This document shows positions 22,608 to 31,591 of a stretch of DNA of 36,530 nucleotides, one piece after another (position 1 is the first letter of the stretch; each line of letters starts with the position of its first letter). The DNA is from Atopobiaceae bacterium (GTDB lineage Bacteria; Actinomycetota; Coriobacteriia; Coriobacteriales; Atopobiaceae): positions 1 through 36,530 of the forward strand of contig JAFWKQ010000013.1 of NCBI GenBank assembly GCA_017545665.1, read 5' to 3'. Position numbers and translations under genes: made by a program. Under the pieces are notes generated by a model. That model saw nothing but the letters and a program-made list of their open reading frames with translations. It was not told the origin of the DNA and searched no databases.

Positions 22608-23921
22608 ATGGCAAAGGTGTCGAAGTACGTTAAGACGGGCCTTAAGGTGCTTATGTATGGCATTGCGAGCGGTGTGTATTGGGCACGTTCTTCAATAGGT
22701 CAACTCAAGTCAGACGGCTCTCCAAAAAAGCGGGTGCTTGTGGTGGAGGTAACACGCGCGGAGCCTTCGAACAGCTTCGAGCGAATACTGCCCGCAATGC
22801 GCGACCGCAACATCCAAACGGACTTCTACTCGTGGGGCAAGCTGCGGGTGTCCAAGCCGCGGTTGCTAGTTCGTGCCCTTTGCCTTGCGTGGAAGGCGGC
22901 ACAATCGGACGTTATCTTTCTGTGTGAGGCATGTCCAGCGGTGGGGAACTTGCGATTGCGCCAGGACGTGCAGGTAGTGCAGCTGTGGCATGGGTGCGGC
23001 GCGTTCAAGAGGTTTGGCATGAGCACCGCAAACATGCGTTTTGGCGCAAGTCGCGAAGAGAAAAAGAGATTCTCGGAGCATCGCAATACAACGCTGGTAA
23101 CGGTTAGTAGCCCTGAAGTTTGTTGGGCATACGTGGAAGCCCTGGACATGGCGGAAAGGCCCGAGGTCGTGCAGCCTCTTGGAATCAGCCGAACCGATGG
23201 ATTCTTTGACAAAGATCAGCTAAGCGTGTGGCGAAGCCAGGCGCTAGACGTTGTGCCGCAGATCGCCGGCAAAAAAGTGTTGCTTTGGGCCCCAACGTTT
23301 CGCGGGCAAACCGAGGCGGCGGTCGCACCCGACTTCCTGGACCTGGAGGTGCTGTACCATCGTTTGGGTGATGATTGGCGTGTGCTCGTGAAGCATCATC
23401 CTCACGTGCGCAATCGTCCTGTATTGCCCGCGAGCTGCGACGGTTTTGTCTTCGACGTGAGCGACACGCTTTCCATAGAGTCCGCTATGGCCGCGGCGGA
23501 TGTGTGTGTTACAGACTATTCGTCGCTGGTTTTCGAGTGGTCGCTGCTGGATCGTCCCGTGGCTTTTTTGGCGCCTGATCTCGATGACTACGACGATTGG
23601 CGAGGGTTCTATTACGACTACGACCAAATGACCCCCGGTCCTGTGTTCACCACAACCGAGGAACTGGTACGTTGGGTGTGCGAGCTCCCGGGTTCGTTCA
23701 ACAAGGATGAGCTCGCGGAGTTTAGGAAGAAGTTCATGAGCTCCTGCGACGGCTATGCCACGGAACGAATACTGGATGTGGTGTTCGGTCAATTGGAGAC
23801 GGGGCTGGCGCGGGCCAAAGGGGACAGTCCCCTTTGTACCCAAAGCCAAAAGCGGGCCAAAGGGGACAGTCCCCTTTGGCCCGCTTTGCGCGTAGGTGGT
23901 GAGGCGAGCCATGTGGGCTGA
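22608..23921 (+). CDS. CDP-glycerol glycerophosphotransferase family protein (TagB/TagF-like)
   Basis: A 437-residue GT-B-fold polymerase or primase of the TagB/TagF family, which transfers glycerol- or ribitol-phosphate from a CDP-donor in wall teichoic-acid synthesis. Motifs: QLWHGCGAFKRFG (125-137), LWAPTFRGQ (226-234), KHHPH (262-266) and TDYSSLVFEW (302-311), followed by DYDDWRGFYYDYD (327-339). The start is ATG at 22608 after GAAGGGATGG. About 35 C-terminal residues (from near 403) are encoded by two copies of an intergenic hairpin repeat (23811-23885) read in frame, so the natural end was probably shorter. It is weakly associated with the membrane in relatives. The next gene starts inside its last codons. 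Confidence 0.88.
   Translation: MAKVSKYVKTGLKVLMYGIASGVYWARSSIGQLKSDGSPKKRVLVVEVTRAEPSNSFERILPAMRDRNIQTDFYSWGKLRVSKPRLLVRALCLAWKAAQSDVIFLCEACPAVGNLRLRQDVQVVQLWHGCGAFKRFGMSTANMRFGASREEKKRFSEHRNTTLVTVSSPEVCWAYVEALDMAERPEVVQPLGISRTDGFFDKDQLSVWRSQALDVVPQIAGKKVLLWAPTFRGQTEAAVAPDFLDLEVLYHRLGDDWRVLVKHHPHVRNRPVLPASCDGFVFDVSDTLSIESAMAAADVCVTDYSSLVFEWSLLDRPVAFLAPDLDDYDDWRGFYYDYDQMTPGPVFTTTEELVRWVCELPGSFNKDELAEFRKKFMSSCDGYATERILDVVFGQLETGLARAKGDSPLCTQSQKRAKGDSPLWPALRVGGEASHVG
23811..23885. repeat. Two AAAGGGGA-type hairpin repeats inside the end of a gene
   Basis: GGGCCAAAGGGGACAGTCCC with TTT occurs from 23812 and again from 23854. The second copy is a perfect 16-bp stem, AGCGGGCCAAAGGGGA (23851-23866), loop CAG, and its complement (23870-23885). 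They are related to the hairpins at 18111 and 25991, so this is a dispersed terminator or REP-like element. Here it is read in frame as KGDSPL twice. Confidence 0.85.
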
Positions 23922-25992
23922 GTTCGCGTTTGCCCTGCTCGTGTCCACGCTGCTGCTCTTTGGCCCTGGCTATCCCTTCATGCGTGGGTTAGGCCTCTCA
24001 AGGCCACTCGCGTTGGCATGCGCCCCGCTCTATTGCGTGTGCATGTATGTTGGCCTGCCCATGGTCTATTACGAGCTGGGCGTGGCCTCATCCGTCCTCA
24101 CGGTGCTCCTGCCAACGGTTGTTGTGGCCGCATGCGCATACGCCATCGCATGGCGTCGTGGCAGCCTGGCAAACCCACGCTTTGCCTGCAGCGCGCAGGC
24201 GGACCTCAAGCTGTGGGGGAGGACCATCCCCTTTGACGTGGCGATGGGCGCGCTCTACGTTGGCCTTGCCGCAATTGTGTGCCTGTGGGTGTTTGTGAGC
24301 GCCCTTCCGCAGGCGGACACCTTCTACCCACGCTACGACAACCAGACGCACCTCAACCTCATTCGGTCGTTTATGGACTCGGGAAAGTGGTCTTCCCTGC
24401 ATACGAGCAGCTACCTCGCCTCTCCTCCAAACCAGAGCCCTCTGTCTGGGGCGGGCGGATTCTACCCTGCCGCCTGGCATTGCCTGGTGGTGCTCACCTG
24501 CCTCATAACCGGCGCTCCCGTTACCGTGGGGGTCAATGCGTCGGTTGTGGCAATGGCCACGTTCGTGTTTCCCCTTGCCGCCTGCGCGTTCATGCGCTCT
24601 CTCTTCCGGCAAAGGCGCGCCGCAATGGTCTGCGGTGCCTTTGTGACAACGGCATTTGCCTCCTGGCCCTGGCACTTTGTTGTTACGGGGCCTCTGTATC
24701 CCAACCAGCTGAGCCTCTCGCTGCTCTTTTCCGCGCTCGCCGTGGTTGTTTTGTTCGTGCGAGGCGAGCATGCGCGGGGATCCATAGCGCGCTTTGTTGC
24801 GTTTTGCCTGGTGTCGGTTATCGCGCTGGCGCTCTCGCATTCGTCGGCGGTCTTCTCGGCGTACGTGTTCCTGGCGGCGTTTGGCTTTGACTATGTGCTA
24901 AGGGCAACTCGCACCTCGAAGACAAGACCGAGCGATTCCGACCAGAACCTGCGCGCAAGGCTTGTGCGTGTCGCGCTTCTTGCGGGGTACTGCGTGGTCG
25001 TGGTTGGCTTTTGGGTGCTGTGCTTGCACATACCAGCGCTTCAGTCGGTGGTTATGTTCCAAAAGGGAACGTCGGACGGCTTGCTTCACGTTATGGTTAC
25101 GGTTGGCACGCTCAAGTTCGGGGCGTTGCCCCTGCCGCAGATTGGCATGTGTCTGGTTTGCATTGCGGGGATTGTGGCCGTGCTTAAACAGAGGTCGTAT
25201 GCGTGGCTGCTCTTGCCCGTTGCCTTTTTTGCGGTCGCAACCGTGGTGTCGTTCTGGAACGACGGTACGCGCATTGCCCACTACCTGGGTGGCTTTTGGT
25301 ACACCGACAGTCGAAGGCTGTCTGTGAACCTCAGCTTGTTCCTCATGCCGGTGGCCGCTGCTGGTGCCGCCATGCTCTTTGAGGGCGCGCGCAAGGAAGA
25401 TCGGCGCGTGGCATGGGCTTGTCGCATTGCGTTGGTGGGCATACTGCTGCTGGTGTATGTGCCAGGCGTTCGGATACCAAGAGGCGGAGAGGCCCTGCCC
25501 GTATCGCAGTTGCAAGCCATGCGCGATCGCGTGGAGTCGAGCTACGGAAACGATGAGACGCAGGTATACAGCAAGCGCGAGATGGACTTTGTGCGACGTG
25601 CCATGGAGGTCGTTCCGCCGAATGCGTTGGTGGTAAACGCCGCCCCGGACGGAAGCGTGTGGGCATATGGGACGGACGGAATCAACACGCTGTATCGAAG
25701 CCATAGGGTTGTGGGGCAGTCGGACGAGGCCAAAGTGATGCGCGAGCACCTTTGCGAGTATGCCACCAACCCCAAGGTGCAGGAGGTCGTGCGGCATATG
25801 GGCGCCTCCTACGTGTTGGTACTCGACAAGGGCGTGAGCTACGAGGACGGCAGCTGGATCCCGCAATTTGTGAAAGGCGACATGAAGAAGTGGGCGGGCA
25901 TCATGGGCATAGACGACCAGACGCCCGGCTTTAGCGTGGAGCTTGCCGAGGGAGACGAGATGCGCCTCTATCGCATAGAGCCGCTGGGGTAG
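23911..25992 (+). CDS. Large membrane protein, DUF6541-like (putative GT-C glycosyltransferase)
   Basis: A 693-residue protein from ATG at 23911 with GTGAGG upstream (an in-frame start at 23896 is poorer). About fourteen hydrophobic segments fill residues 1-500. Near 130 a loop reads LPQADTFYPRYDNQTHLNLI; the acidic-aromatic loop after early helices is typical of GT-C enzymes that use polyprenyl-phosphate sugars. Then come SGAGGFYPAAWHCLVVL, WPWHFVVTGPLYPNQLSLSL and WFWND/GGFWYTDSRRLSVN-type segments, and a soluble C-terminal domain (520-693) with NAAPDGSVWAYGTDGIN. This layout fits the DUF6541 family as I recall it. It overlaps the upstream gene by 11 bases. A role in adding side sugars outside the membrane is inferred. 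Confidence 0.7.
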   Translation: MWAEFAFALLVSTLLLFGPGYPFMRGLGLSRPLALACAPLYCVCMYVGLPMVYYELGVASSVLTVLLPTVVVAACAYAIAWRRGSLANPRFACSAQADLKLWGRTIPFDVAMGALYVGLAAIVCLWVFVSALPQADTFYPRYDNQTHLNLIRSFMDSGKWSSLHTSSYLASPPNQSPLSGAGGFYPAAWHCLVVLTCLITGAPVTVGVNASVVAMATFVFPLAACAFMRSLFRQRRAAMVCGAFVTTAFASWPWHFVVTGPLYPNQLSLSLLFSALAVVVLFVRGEHARGSIARFVAFCLVSVIALALSHSSAVFSAYVFLAAFGFDYVLRATRTSKTRPSDSDQNLRARLVRVALLAGYCVVVVGFWVLCLHIPALQSVVMFQKGTSDGLLHVMVTVGTLKFGALPLPQIGMCLVCIAGIVAVLKQRSYAWLLLPVAFFAVATVVSFWNDGTRIAHYLGGFWYTDSRRLSVNLSLFLMPVAAAGAAMLFEGARKEDRRVAWACRIALVGILLLVYVPGVRIPRGGEALPVSQLQAMRDRVESSYGNDETQVYSKREMDFVRRAMEVVPPNALVVNAAPDGSVWAYGTDGINTLYRSHRVVGQSDEAKVMREHLCEYATNPKVQEVVRHMGASYVLVLDKGVSYEDGSWIPQFVKGDMKKWAGIMGIDDQTPGFSVELAEGDEMRLYRIEPLG

Positions 25993-26017
25993 GCAAAGGG
26001 GATACTCCCCATTGTCT
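25991..26017. terminator. Hairpin of the AAAGGGGA family between convergent genes
   Basis: AGGCAAAGGGGA (25991-26002), a TA loop and TCCCCATTGTCT form a stem with few mismatches, starting at the stop of the DUF6541-like gene and 45 bases before the end of the leftward 1035-residue gene. Likely a two-way terminator. Confidence 0.55.
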
Positions 26018-26061
26018 GATGTTATCGCCCGAGGGAGCTCATCGGGTCCCGCGGTGCGCGC

Positions 26062-29000
26062 CTATCCGTTCTTCACTCGCTTGGCCAGCATCTGATGCAG
26101 CTTGCCCTTGCCCTCGCTGGTGGGAGCGTCCTCTTCGCGCACGCCTTTGAGCTTGGCATATACGGCGCGCACTACCGGATTGGCCTGCGCAACCGACATG
26201 CGGATGCTCTTGGTTTCGGGCCAGCGGCCCTCCTGCAGCCGGGTGACGAACGAGCCCACGGTAAGCGGTGGGGCAAACGAGCTCAGCTCGTCGTTGAGCC
26301 TAAAGGAGTCCTGGAGGTTGGCCAGGTGCTCTATGTAGAGCGGGTTGTCCTCGTTTGCGTAGAAGTGCTGCAGCGCCCAGTCAAACAGCGCGTGGTCCAG
26401 CGCGTCCTGGTCTTCCACCTCCAACTGGGCGTAGCCGTGCGCAAAGCGGACGAGGTTTTTGGACAAGCTCTCAAACAGCTCGACGTCGTAGGCACTGGCC
26501 GCAATCACGGGTGCCACGCTACCGTTGTCCAGTCGACAATAGCCCTCAACGCTGTCGTGCGGATGGTTGGCAAACAGTGACTCGATGAACACGAGCCTGT
26601 TGCTGTTGGCGCTAAAGTTGTAGCGCACGTCGAGCCCCTCCGAGTGGTCGATGGAGCGCGCGTAGTAAAAGGGACAGGGAGCATCCGTTCCCGTGGCATG
26701 ACAGAGGAGCTTGGTGAGGCACGTTTGCGTGTAGCCACGTCCCCAGTACTCAACGAACGCATAGCTATGACTCGTGTCTATGGTCTGCCGCAGATATTCC
26801 TCCACGAGGGGGCGCTCCTCGGCCGCGCGCTCGAGCAGGAACGCGCGGTATTCCTCCGATTGCGAGAGGACCAGGCGCGCGTTTTCTAGCTCAGCCTTCG
26901 TGAGGTTGCGCTTGAGTCCCCGGTAGGCACCAAGGGATGGGAACATCCTTTTGAATTCGTCTTCGCTGAGCATCGACTTTTCCAGGATGCGCTCGTAGCT
27001 AAAGGTGGCCGCAAAGGTGCCGTAGTGCATAAAGTAGTCGTCGTCCACCGCCTCGATTTGCGAGGGCAGGCGCCAGGCCTTGCGCGAGCCGTAGACGTAG
27101 GCCGTCTGCAGGTTGGCGCCCGTGGTGCGAATGAGCTCGTCGGCCACCAGCTTGAGCAAGTAGCCGTCGCGCGAGATAAAGTAGAGCGTGCGAATGTTCC
27201 TCTTGCAGGCGTCGCGGATCACCCAGCGGAGGTAGGGGACAAAATATAGGGCGCAAATGCCATAGGTAAAGTAGTCACGCTCGCGGACGTCCGCAATGCC
27301 GTGGGTCCGCCTGAACTCCGCCAGCATGTGTGCCACCACATAAGCATCGCCCGTGCCCACGTAGTCTATGAGCTGGTGCTCGTAGTCCAGCAGCGGTGCG
27401 GCGCCCTCGCACAGCTCGCAGGTAATGCCGAGCCTCTTGGGAACGGCGTAGTCGGCCTTGGGGTTGTCTCCGCAATGGATCCAGGAACCGTATGCGTAGT
27501 CCAGCTCCTCGTATACGTCCAGGAACAGCGCCTTCCTTGTCTTTTGGCCACCGCGGTCGCTCGAGAGGAACAGCGGGAGCGTGGCAAGCATCGGGTCTGC
27601 CTTGGCGAGCAGCTTGCCCACGAACTCCTTGGAAAGGTACATGTCGCTAATAAGAACGACGTCCTCGCCGGCCTCCACCAGCTCTCGAACGCGCCTTACG
27701 CGCTCTTCCAGCGCGTAGGAGCAGCGATACTCCGCGTCGAGCTCCCAGTCCATGAGGAGCTGGCGCTGCTCTTCTGTGAGCCCATAGGTTGCAGCCATGC
27801 GATCGAAGATGTCTTCAAAACGGATTTCGGTGCGTCCGTCGGCGGTGAGTCGGGGCGACTTGAGGCGCCTGTCGCGCTCGTCCTTCTCGCACCACGCGCG
27901 CACGTTGGGGTAGTTGGCAATCAGGTACGAAGAGAAGCCCGCGCTAGAGGCGGCCATCTGTTGGGCCACGAGGTGGAAGATGCCCTCTGGCAGGTGCGTG
28001 GTTCTGCCAAGCAGGGTGTCGAACACGTCAAAGCTGTACAGCGTGGGCAGCGTGAGGTCGCTTGCGGGCTCGAACTCGAGCGTCCGCTCCACGATGGTGC
28101 CGCAGGCGTCGCCTGTGGCATAGCTCCAAAAGAGCTTGTCCAGGCGCGCCAGCTCGGCAGAGTCGTGGCGCTGCTCGTAGGTGACGAGGGCCTCCAAGAG
28201 CTGCTCGAACGTCGTGCACTCCACGCCGCAGGTGTTGGCGTGGTAGTCCAGCGCAAAGGGCCTGGTTTGGCTCTCGCGCTCGAAGTCGTAGGTGTAGCGC
28301 ACGAAGTGACGCACGCCCACGCGCAAGAGGTCGTAGAACATGGAGGAGTAGTCCACGATGGCCAGGTGGATCTGGTCCAGGATCTCGTAGATGTCGTCGT
28401 CGTTGTTCCAAAACAGCAGCTGTGGGCAGGATTCGTATTGCGCACGCAGCTTGGCGAACTCCGGGCTTCGGCTCATGTTGGGATGCACCTTTATGATGAG
28501 CCGTAGGTTCGCCTTGCGCAGCGTCTCGATGAGCTGCTCCATGTTTGGCAGTGCGTCATGCAGCGAGGTGCCCACGTAGTCGCGGTAGGTGGGAGCGTAG
28601 AGCGCTAGGCGCACGTTGGGCGGGGTTTGCGCTATGCGGTGGTCGAAGGTGTGCGGCGGCTCGTGGTCCCTGGGCGTGACGCAGGGGTATCCCGCGCGTA
28701 GGATTTGGTCTTCTCGCAGGTTGCAGTGGGTGCGAAAGTGCTCTTCCATGAGTGGGGAGGTAACCAGGAACAGGGTGTCGCGCGCGTAAAACAGGTTGTT
28801 GCGAATGTGCTTGGTGGCAATGCCCTCGTTGAGAATGCCCGAATGGAGGCGGTTCTCTATGGCCTTGCAGCCCACCCCATGCCAGAGGTTGAGGATGGTG
28901 GCGCCCTGCAGGTAGTCGTGTATGACCTCCTTGTACTGGTTCACCACATATACGCCCGCGCGCGAGCCCACCTCGCGCGCCGCCTTGGACCTATACAGCA

Positions 29001-29169
29001 AGGCCGGTATGCCCATGGCGCGAAGCCGCAGATAAAAGCTGCGCCGTCCGCAAAGCCAGTAGCACGTGATGTCGGGCCGATGCGCCCGAACGTACTCGAA
29101 CAACCAGCGTGGGTTGCCGCTATAGGACGGTCCTGCGTTAAACACCCAGAGCATCTTGTTGCGAGCCAT
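26062..29169 (-). CDS. Two-domain protein: CDP-glycerol glycerophosphotransferase-like plus HAD-type domain
   Basis: A 1035-residue protein from ATG at 29169 with AAGGAGG close upstream. Residues 1-370 are a TagB/TagF-like domain: LNLWHGVGCKAIENR (94-108), LYAPTYRDYVG (190-200), KVHPN (227-231) and VDYSSMFYDLL (272-282). Residues about 375-600 are a HAD-like domain with motif I DVFDT (381-385), SDMYLS (508-513) and GDNPKAD (567-573), like COG5610 proteins from cell-surface loci. Residues 640-1000 contain RTLYFISRDGYLLKLVADE and EYWGRGYTQTCL and make up a region often joined to such HAD domains. It lies in its own leftward unit. A polymerase making phosphodiester links plus a phosphatase or phosphotransferase acting on the same chain is the likely sense; the substrate is unknown. 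Confidence 0.85.
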   Translation of the reverse strand: MARNKMLWVFNAGPSYSGNPRWLFEYVRAHRPDITCYWLCGRRSFYLRLRAMGIPALLYRSKAAREVGSRAGVYVVNQYKEVIHDYLQGATILNLWHGVGCKAIENRLHSGILNEGIATKHIRNNLFYARDTLFLVTSPLMEEHFRTHCNLREDQILRAGYPCVTPRDHEPPHTFDHRIAQTPPNVRLALYAPTYRDYVGTSLHDALPNMEQLIETLRKANLRLIIKVHPNMSRSPEFAKLRAQYESCPQLLFWNNDDDIYEILDQIHLAIVDYSSMFYDLLRVGVRHFVRYTYDFERESQTRPFALDYHANTCGVECTTFEQLLEALVTYEQRHDSAELARLDKLFWSYATGDACGTIVERTLEFEPASDLTLPTLYSFDVFDTLLGRTTHLPEGIFHLVAQQMAASSAGFSSYLIANYPNVRAWCEKDERDRRLKSPRLTADGRTEIRFEDIFDRMAATYGLTEEQRQLLMDWELDAEYRCSYALEERVRRVRELVEAGEDVVLISDMYLSKEFVGKLLAKADPMLATLPLFLSSDRGGQKTRKALFLDVYEELDYAYGSWIHCGDNPKADYAVPKRLGITCELCEGAAPLLDYEHQLIDYVGTGDAYVVAHMLAEFRRTHGIADVRERDYFTYGICALYFVPYLRWVIRDACKRNIRTLYFISRDGYLLKLVADELIRTTGANLQTAYVYGSRKAWRLPSQIEAVDDDYFMHYGTFAATFSYERILEKSMLSEDEFKRMFPSLGAYRGLKRNLTKAELENARLVLSQSEEYRAFLLERAAEERPLVEEYLRQTIDTSHSYAFVEYWGRGYTQTCLTKLLCHATGTDAPCPFYYARSIDHSEGLDVRYNFSANSNRLVFIESLFANHPHDSVEGYCRLDNGSVAPVIAASAYDVELFESLSKNLVRFAHGYAQLEVEDQDALDHALFDWALQHFYANEDNPLYIEHLANLQDSFRLNDELSSFAPPLTVGSFVTRLQEGRWPETKSIRMSVAQANPVVRAVYAKLKGVREEDAPTSEGKGKLHQMLAKRVKNG

Positions 29170-29242
29170 GGGTCCTCCTTGCGTGTAGGTTAGTGAGGGG
29201 TAGCCCCAATTTGCGTCCCAACAATGTTAGCATGGACAGGCG

Positions 29243-29343
29243 AGTGCCCGAACGGCGATGGGGATGCCCGAGCGACGATGGGGATGCCAGAGCGGCGATG
29301 GGGATGCCCGAACGGCGATGGGAGTGCCCGAACGGCGATGGCG
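29243..29343. repeat. Five tandem copies of a 20-bp repeat
   Basis: Units of the form GATGCCCGAACGGCGATGGG recur with an exact period of 20 from 29243 to 29343, in the divergent region between the 1035-residue protein and the GT2 gene. Copies differ at one to three places. The period is not a multiple of three. It sits near both promoters and could vary in copy number by slippage. Confidence 0.85.
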
Positions 29344-29385
29344 GAGGGGAGCCTTCCCTTGGATGGTATTGTCTTTGAGTATTGC

Positions 29386-31308
29386 ATGAGCGTAATCGTG
29401 CCGATGTACAACTCGCAGGAGTTCCTGCGGCGCAGCGTTGCCTCGCTGGACGCGCAGACTGCGGGCCAGCAGGCCTTTGAGGTGGTGCTGGTGGACGACG
29501 GCTCGACGGATGGCAGCTTGGCGCTTGCGCGCGAGCTTGCGGCCACACGCCCCAACTATGTGGTGTTGTCGCAGGAAAACGGGGGTGTTTCGGCTGCGCG
29601 CAATGCGGGGATAAGAGCTGCGCGCGGGCGCTACCTCATGTTCCTGGATGCCGACGACACGCTTTCGGCTCCCAGCATCGAGTCGCTGGTGCGTGCGTTC
29701 GACGAGTTTGGCGATGCGGTGGACTTGGTTACGTATCCGATTACGTTTTACGACGTGTCAACCGGGGGAACGCACTCTCACCTGCGGTTTAGGTGGCTCA
29801 AGCATACGGGCGTGTACGATTTGCAGGAGTTTCCGTTTGTTGCCCAGACGACCATAAACGTATGCGTGCGAAACGACGGTTCGCGCACGCCGACGTTTAT
29901 TGAAGGGCGCAGGTATTGCGAGGACCAGGCGTTTAACACGCCTCTGCTCGCGCGCAAGTGTGCGCTGGGCTTTTGTGCCGAGGCAAACTACGGGTATTAT
30001 CGCGAGCCGGCGAGCGCAACCATGAACGAGAGGCTCGTTGAGTGGGGATTCGACGACCTGTTGAGCAATCTGGACGAGATTGTCCGTCTGGCAGAGGGAG
30101 ACGTGCGCTTTTGCGACTACGCGTATTCGCTGGTGCTCAACAATCTGGGTTGGCGCCTTGCGGAGCACAAGCTGCTGCCCGACTTTGGCGATTCGGCGAC
30201 GCGCGAAGCCAACTACGAGCGGTTGGGCGCGGTGCTGCGTCGTGTGCCCGCGTGGGCGTGGGAGAAGAACCCCTATCTCACGGACGTGCAGCGTCTGTGG
30301 CTCATGGAGCGCTTTGGCGTGGTGGGGGAGGTGCGCGAGGTTGTGTGCGACGGAGGCGGTACGCGGCTGAGCTTTGCGGACGGTGGCGAGCTTTCGCTGG
30401 GCATGCCCGCCATGCGCCTGTATTGGGCGGTGCGACGAAAGGGTAGCCTTGAGCTGCGGGGATGCGTGTATGGCCCTGCGCTGGACGGTGTGCGGAGCGT
30501 AACGTTGTTCATGCGCTGGAAGGGTGGTGCGCGCAGCGTGTGCGCGACGTACGGTGGCCGTGCCTTCGAGGACAAGGGCGTGCGCGTTCAGGCGGCGTGG
30601 CACTTCTCGGTGGATCTGCCTGGTATGGAGAGGCCCTACGAGGTGCGCGTGGATGGCATGGCGGACGACGTGTGGATTCCCGGCTTCCAGGTGCGCTTTG
30701 ACATGTGTCGCAGCAACGGGCGCTACATCAATGTGCGTACGCGCGAGTTCGGCGACCGACGGCTTGTGATCGTGGGCGAGGGTCGGGGCGCTGGGGCTGC
30801 TGGCGGGAGCATGGGCGCTGGGGCTGCTGCCGGAGGCCGGGATCGGCTGAAGATTGGCACGGTACGAGACCTGCCCACGTGGACCATGCCCGTGGTGAGG
30901 CTGCTCATGGAGCGGCGTGAGAGGACGCGGACCGGCGATTTTGACTTGCGAGAGGTCGCATTGCTGAGGGAAAAGGTGCCCGTGGCGTTGCGTGCGTTGC
31001 GTGGTGTGCGGCTCTGGCTGTATGTGGGCGCGCGGGAGGCGCTGGCTCGCGACGAGCGACGGTTCGACGGCATCGTGCGGCTGGATTTGGACGAGCTGGA
31101 TGGCGTGGTTGCTCGCGTGGCCGCGTTCTTGGGTGCCGAGAAGATCGTGGGTGGCAAGCTCGAGTTCGAGGACCTGCTGCCGTGCGATCGGAGCACGTGG
31201 GAGCGGATGGCGGACTTGTCTGGCATGCGCGAACAGGGGTTTTGCTATGCGGGGGCCGCGGGTGAAGGCGAGGGTGCGGGGCTGATGGGCACGTGTTACG
31301 ACGCGTGA
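29386..31308 (+). CDS. GT2 glycosyltransferase with a long C-terminal extension
   Basis: A 640-residue protein. The first 230 residues are a GT-A family-2 domain: MSVIVPMYNSQEFLRRSV, VVLVDDGSTDGS (33-44), ENGGVSAARNAGI (64-76) and the metal motif FLDADD (86-91), then RRYCEDQAFNTPLLARK with the catalytic ED. ATG at 29386 starts exactly at the domain; in-frame ATG at 29338 or TTG near 29359 (after GGAGGGGAG) would add a few residues, and the ribosome site is unclear. Residues 330-460 look like beta-sheet (LRGCVYGPALDGVRSVTLFM), a Gly/Ala-rich spacer (GAGAAGGSMGAGAAAGG) follows, and the last 130 residues are a separate helical, charged domain. It probably adds a sugar to the teichoic-like chain. 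The extension is unassigned. Confidence 0.8.
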   Translation: MSVIVPMYNSQEFLRRSVASLDAQTAGQQAFEVVLVDDGSTDGSLALARELAATRPNYVVLSQENGGVSAARNAGIRAARGRYLMFLDADDTLSAPSIESLVRAFDEFGDAVDLVTYPITFYDVSTGGTHSHLRFRWLKHTGVYDLQEFPFVAQTTINVCVRNDGSRTPTFIEGRRYCEDQAFNTPLLARKCALGFCAEANYGYYREPASATMNERLVEWGFDDLLSNLDEIVRLAEGDVRFCDYAYSLVLNNLGWRLAEHKLLPDFGDSATREANYERLGAVLRRVPAWAWEKNPYLTDVQRLWLMERFGVVGEVREVVCDGGGTRLSFADGGELSLGMPAMRLYWAVRRKGSLELRGCVYGPALDGVRSVTLFMRWKGGARSVCATYGGRAFEDKGVRVQAAWHFSVDLPGMERPYEVRVDGMADDVWIPGFQVRFDMCRSNGRYINVRTREFGDRRLVIVGEGRGAGAAGGSMGAGAAAGGRDRLKIGTVRDLPTWTMPVVRLLMERRERTRTGDFDLREVALLREKVPVALRALRGVRLWLYVGAREALARDERRFDGIVRLDLDELDGVVARVAAFLGAEKIVGGKLEFEDLLPCDRSTWERMADLSGMREQGFCYAGAAGEGEGAGLMGTCYDA

Positions 31309-31438
31309 GCTCTGACTTTGGGATAGCGACGTTAGGCTGGAGGCCCGCACGGCTTCCGTTTAGGCCACGGCCTCAATCTGTGGCGTGCGGCAGTGTCTGT
31401 GTCGTGCGGTAACGTCCATGTCGTAACATCAATAATGC

Positions 31439-31537
31439 AATCTGCACACAAAATGCGACAAGAAAAGGGACTTGTGTACACTCTGGGACCGATAGTGTAC
31501 ACAAGTCCGTTTTCGCGTCGCGGTTTGTGTGCAGATT
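31439..31537. repeat. Long imperfect palindrome (44-bp arms, 11-base loop)
   Basis: The left arm 31439-31482 and right arm 31494-31537 match at 39 of 44 positions as inverted repeats, around the loop 31483-31493. The ends (AATCTGCACACAAA / TTTGTGTGCAGATT) and the inner 15 bp (GGACTTGTGTACACT and its complement) are perfect. The region 31309-31591 between the GT2 gene and the convergent Rpn-like gene holds no gene. It may be a small non-autonomous mobile element (MITE), a two-way terminator or a structured RNA. Confidence 0.85.
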
Positions 31538-31591
31538 AACTTATTTATGAATGGGGAGGTGAGACCCTGACTCAGTGAGATTGTGCCGGGC

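Noticed and set aside
29243..29343. CRISPR array from 20-bp repeats
   Set aside because: Exact tandem period without spacers; it is a simple tandem repeat.
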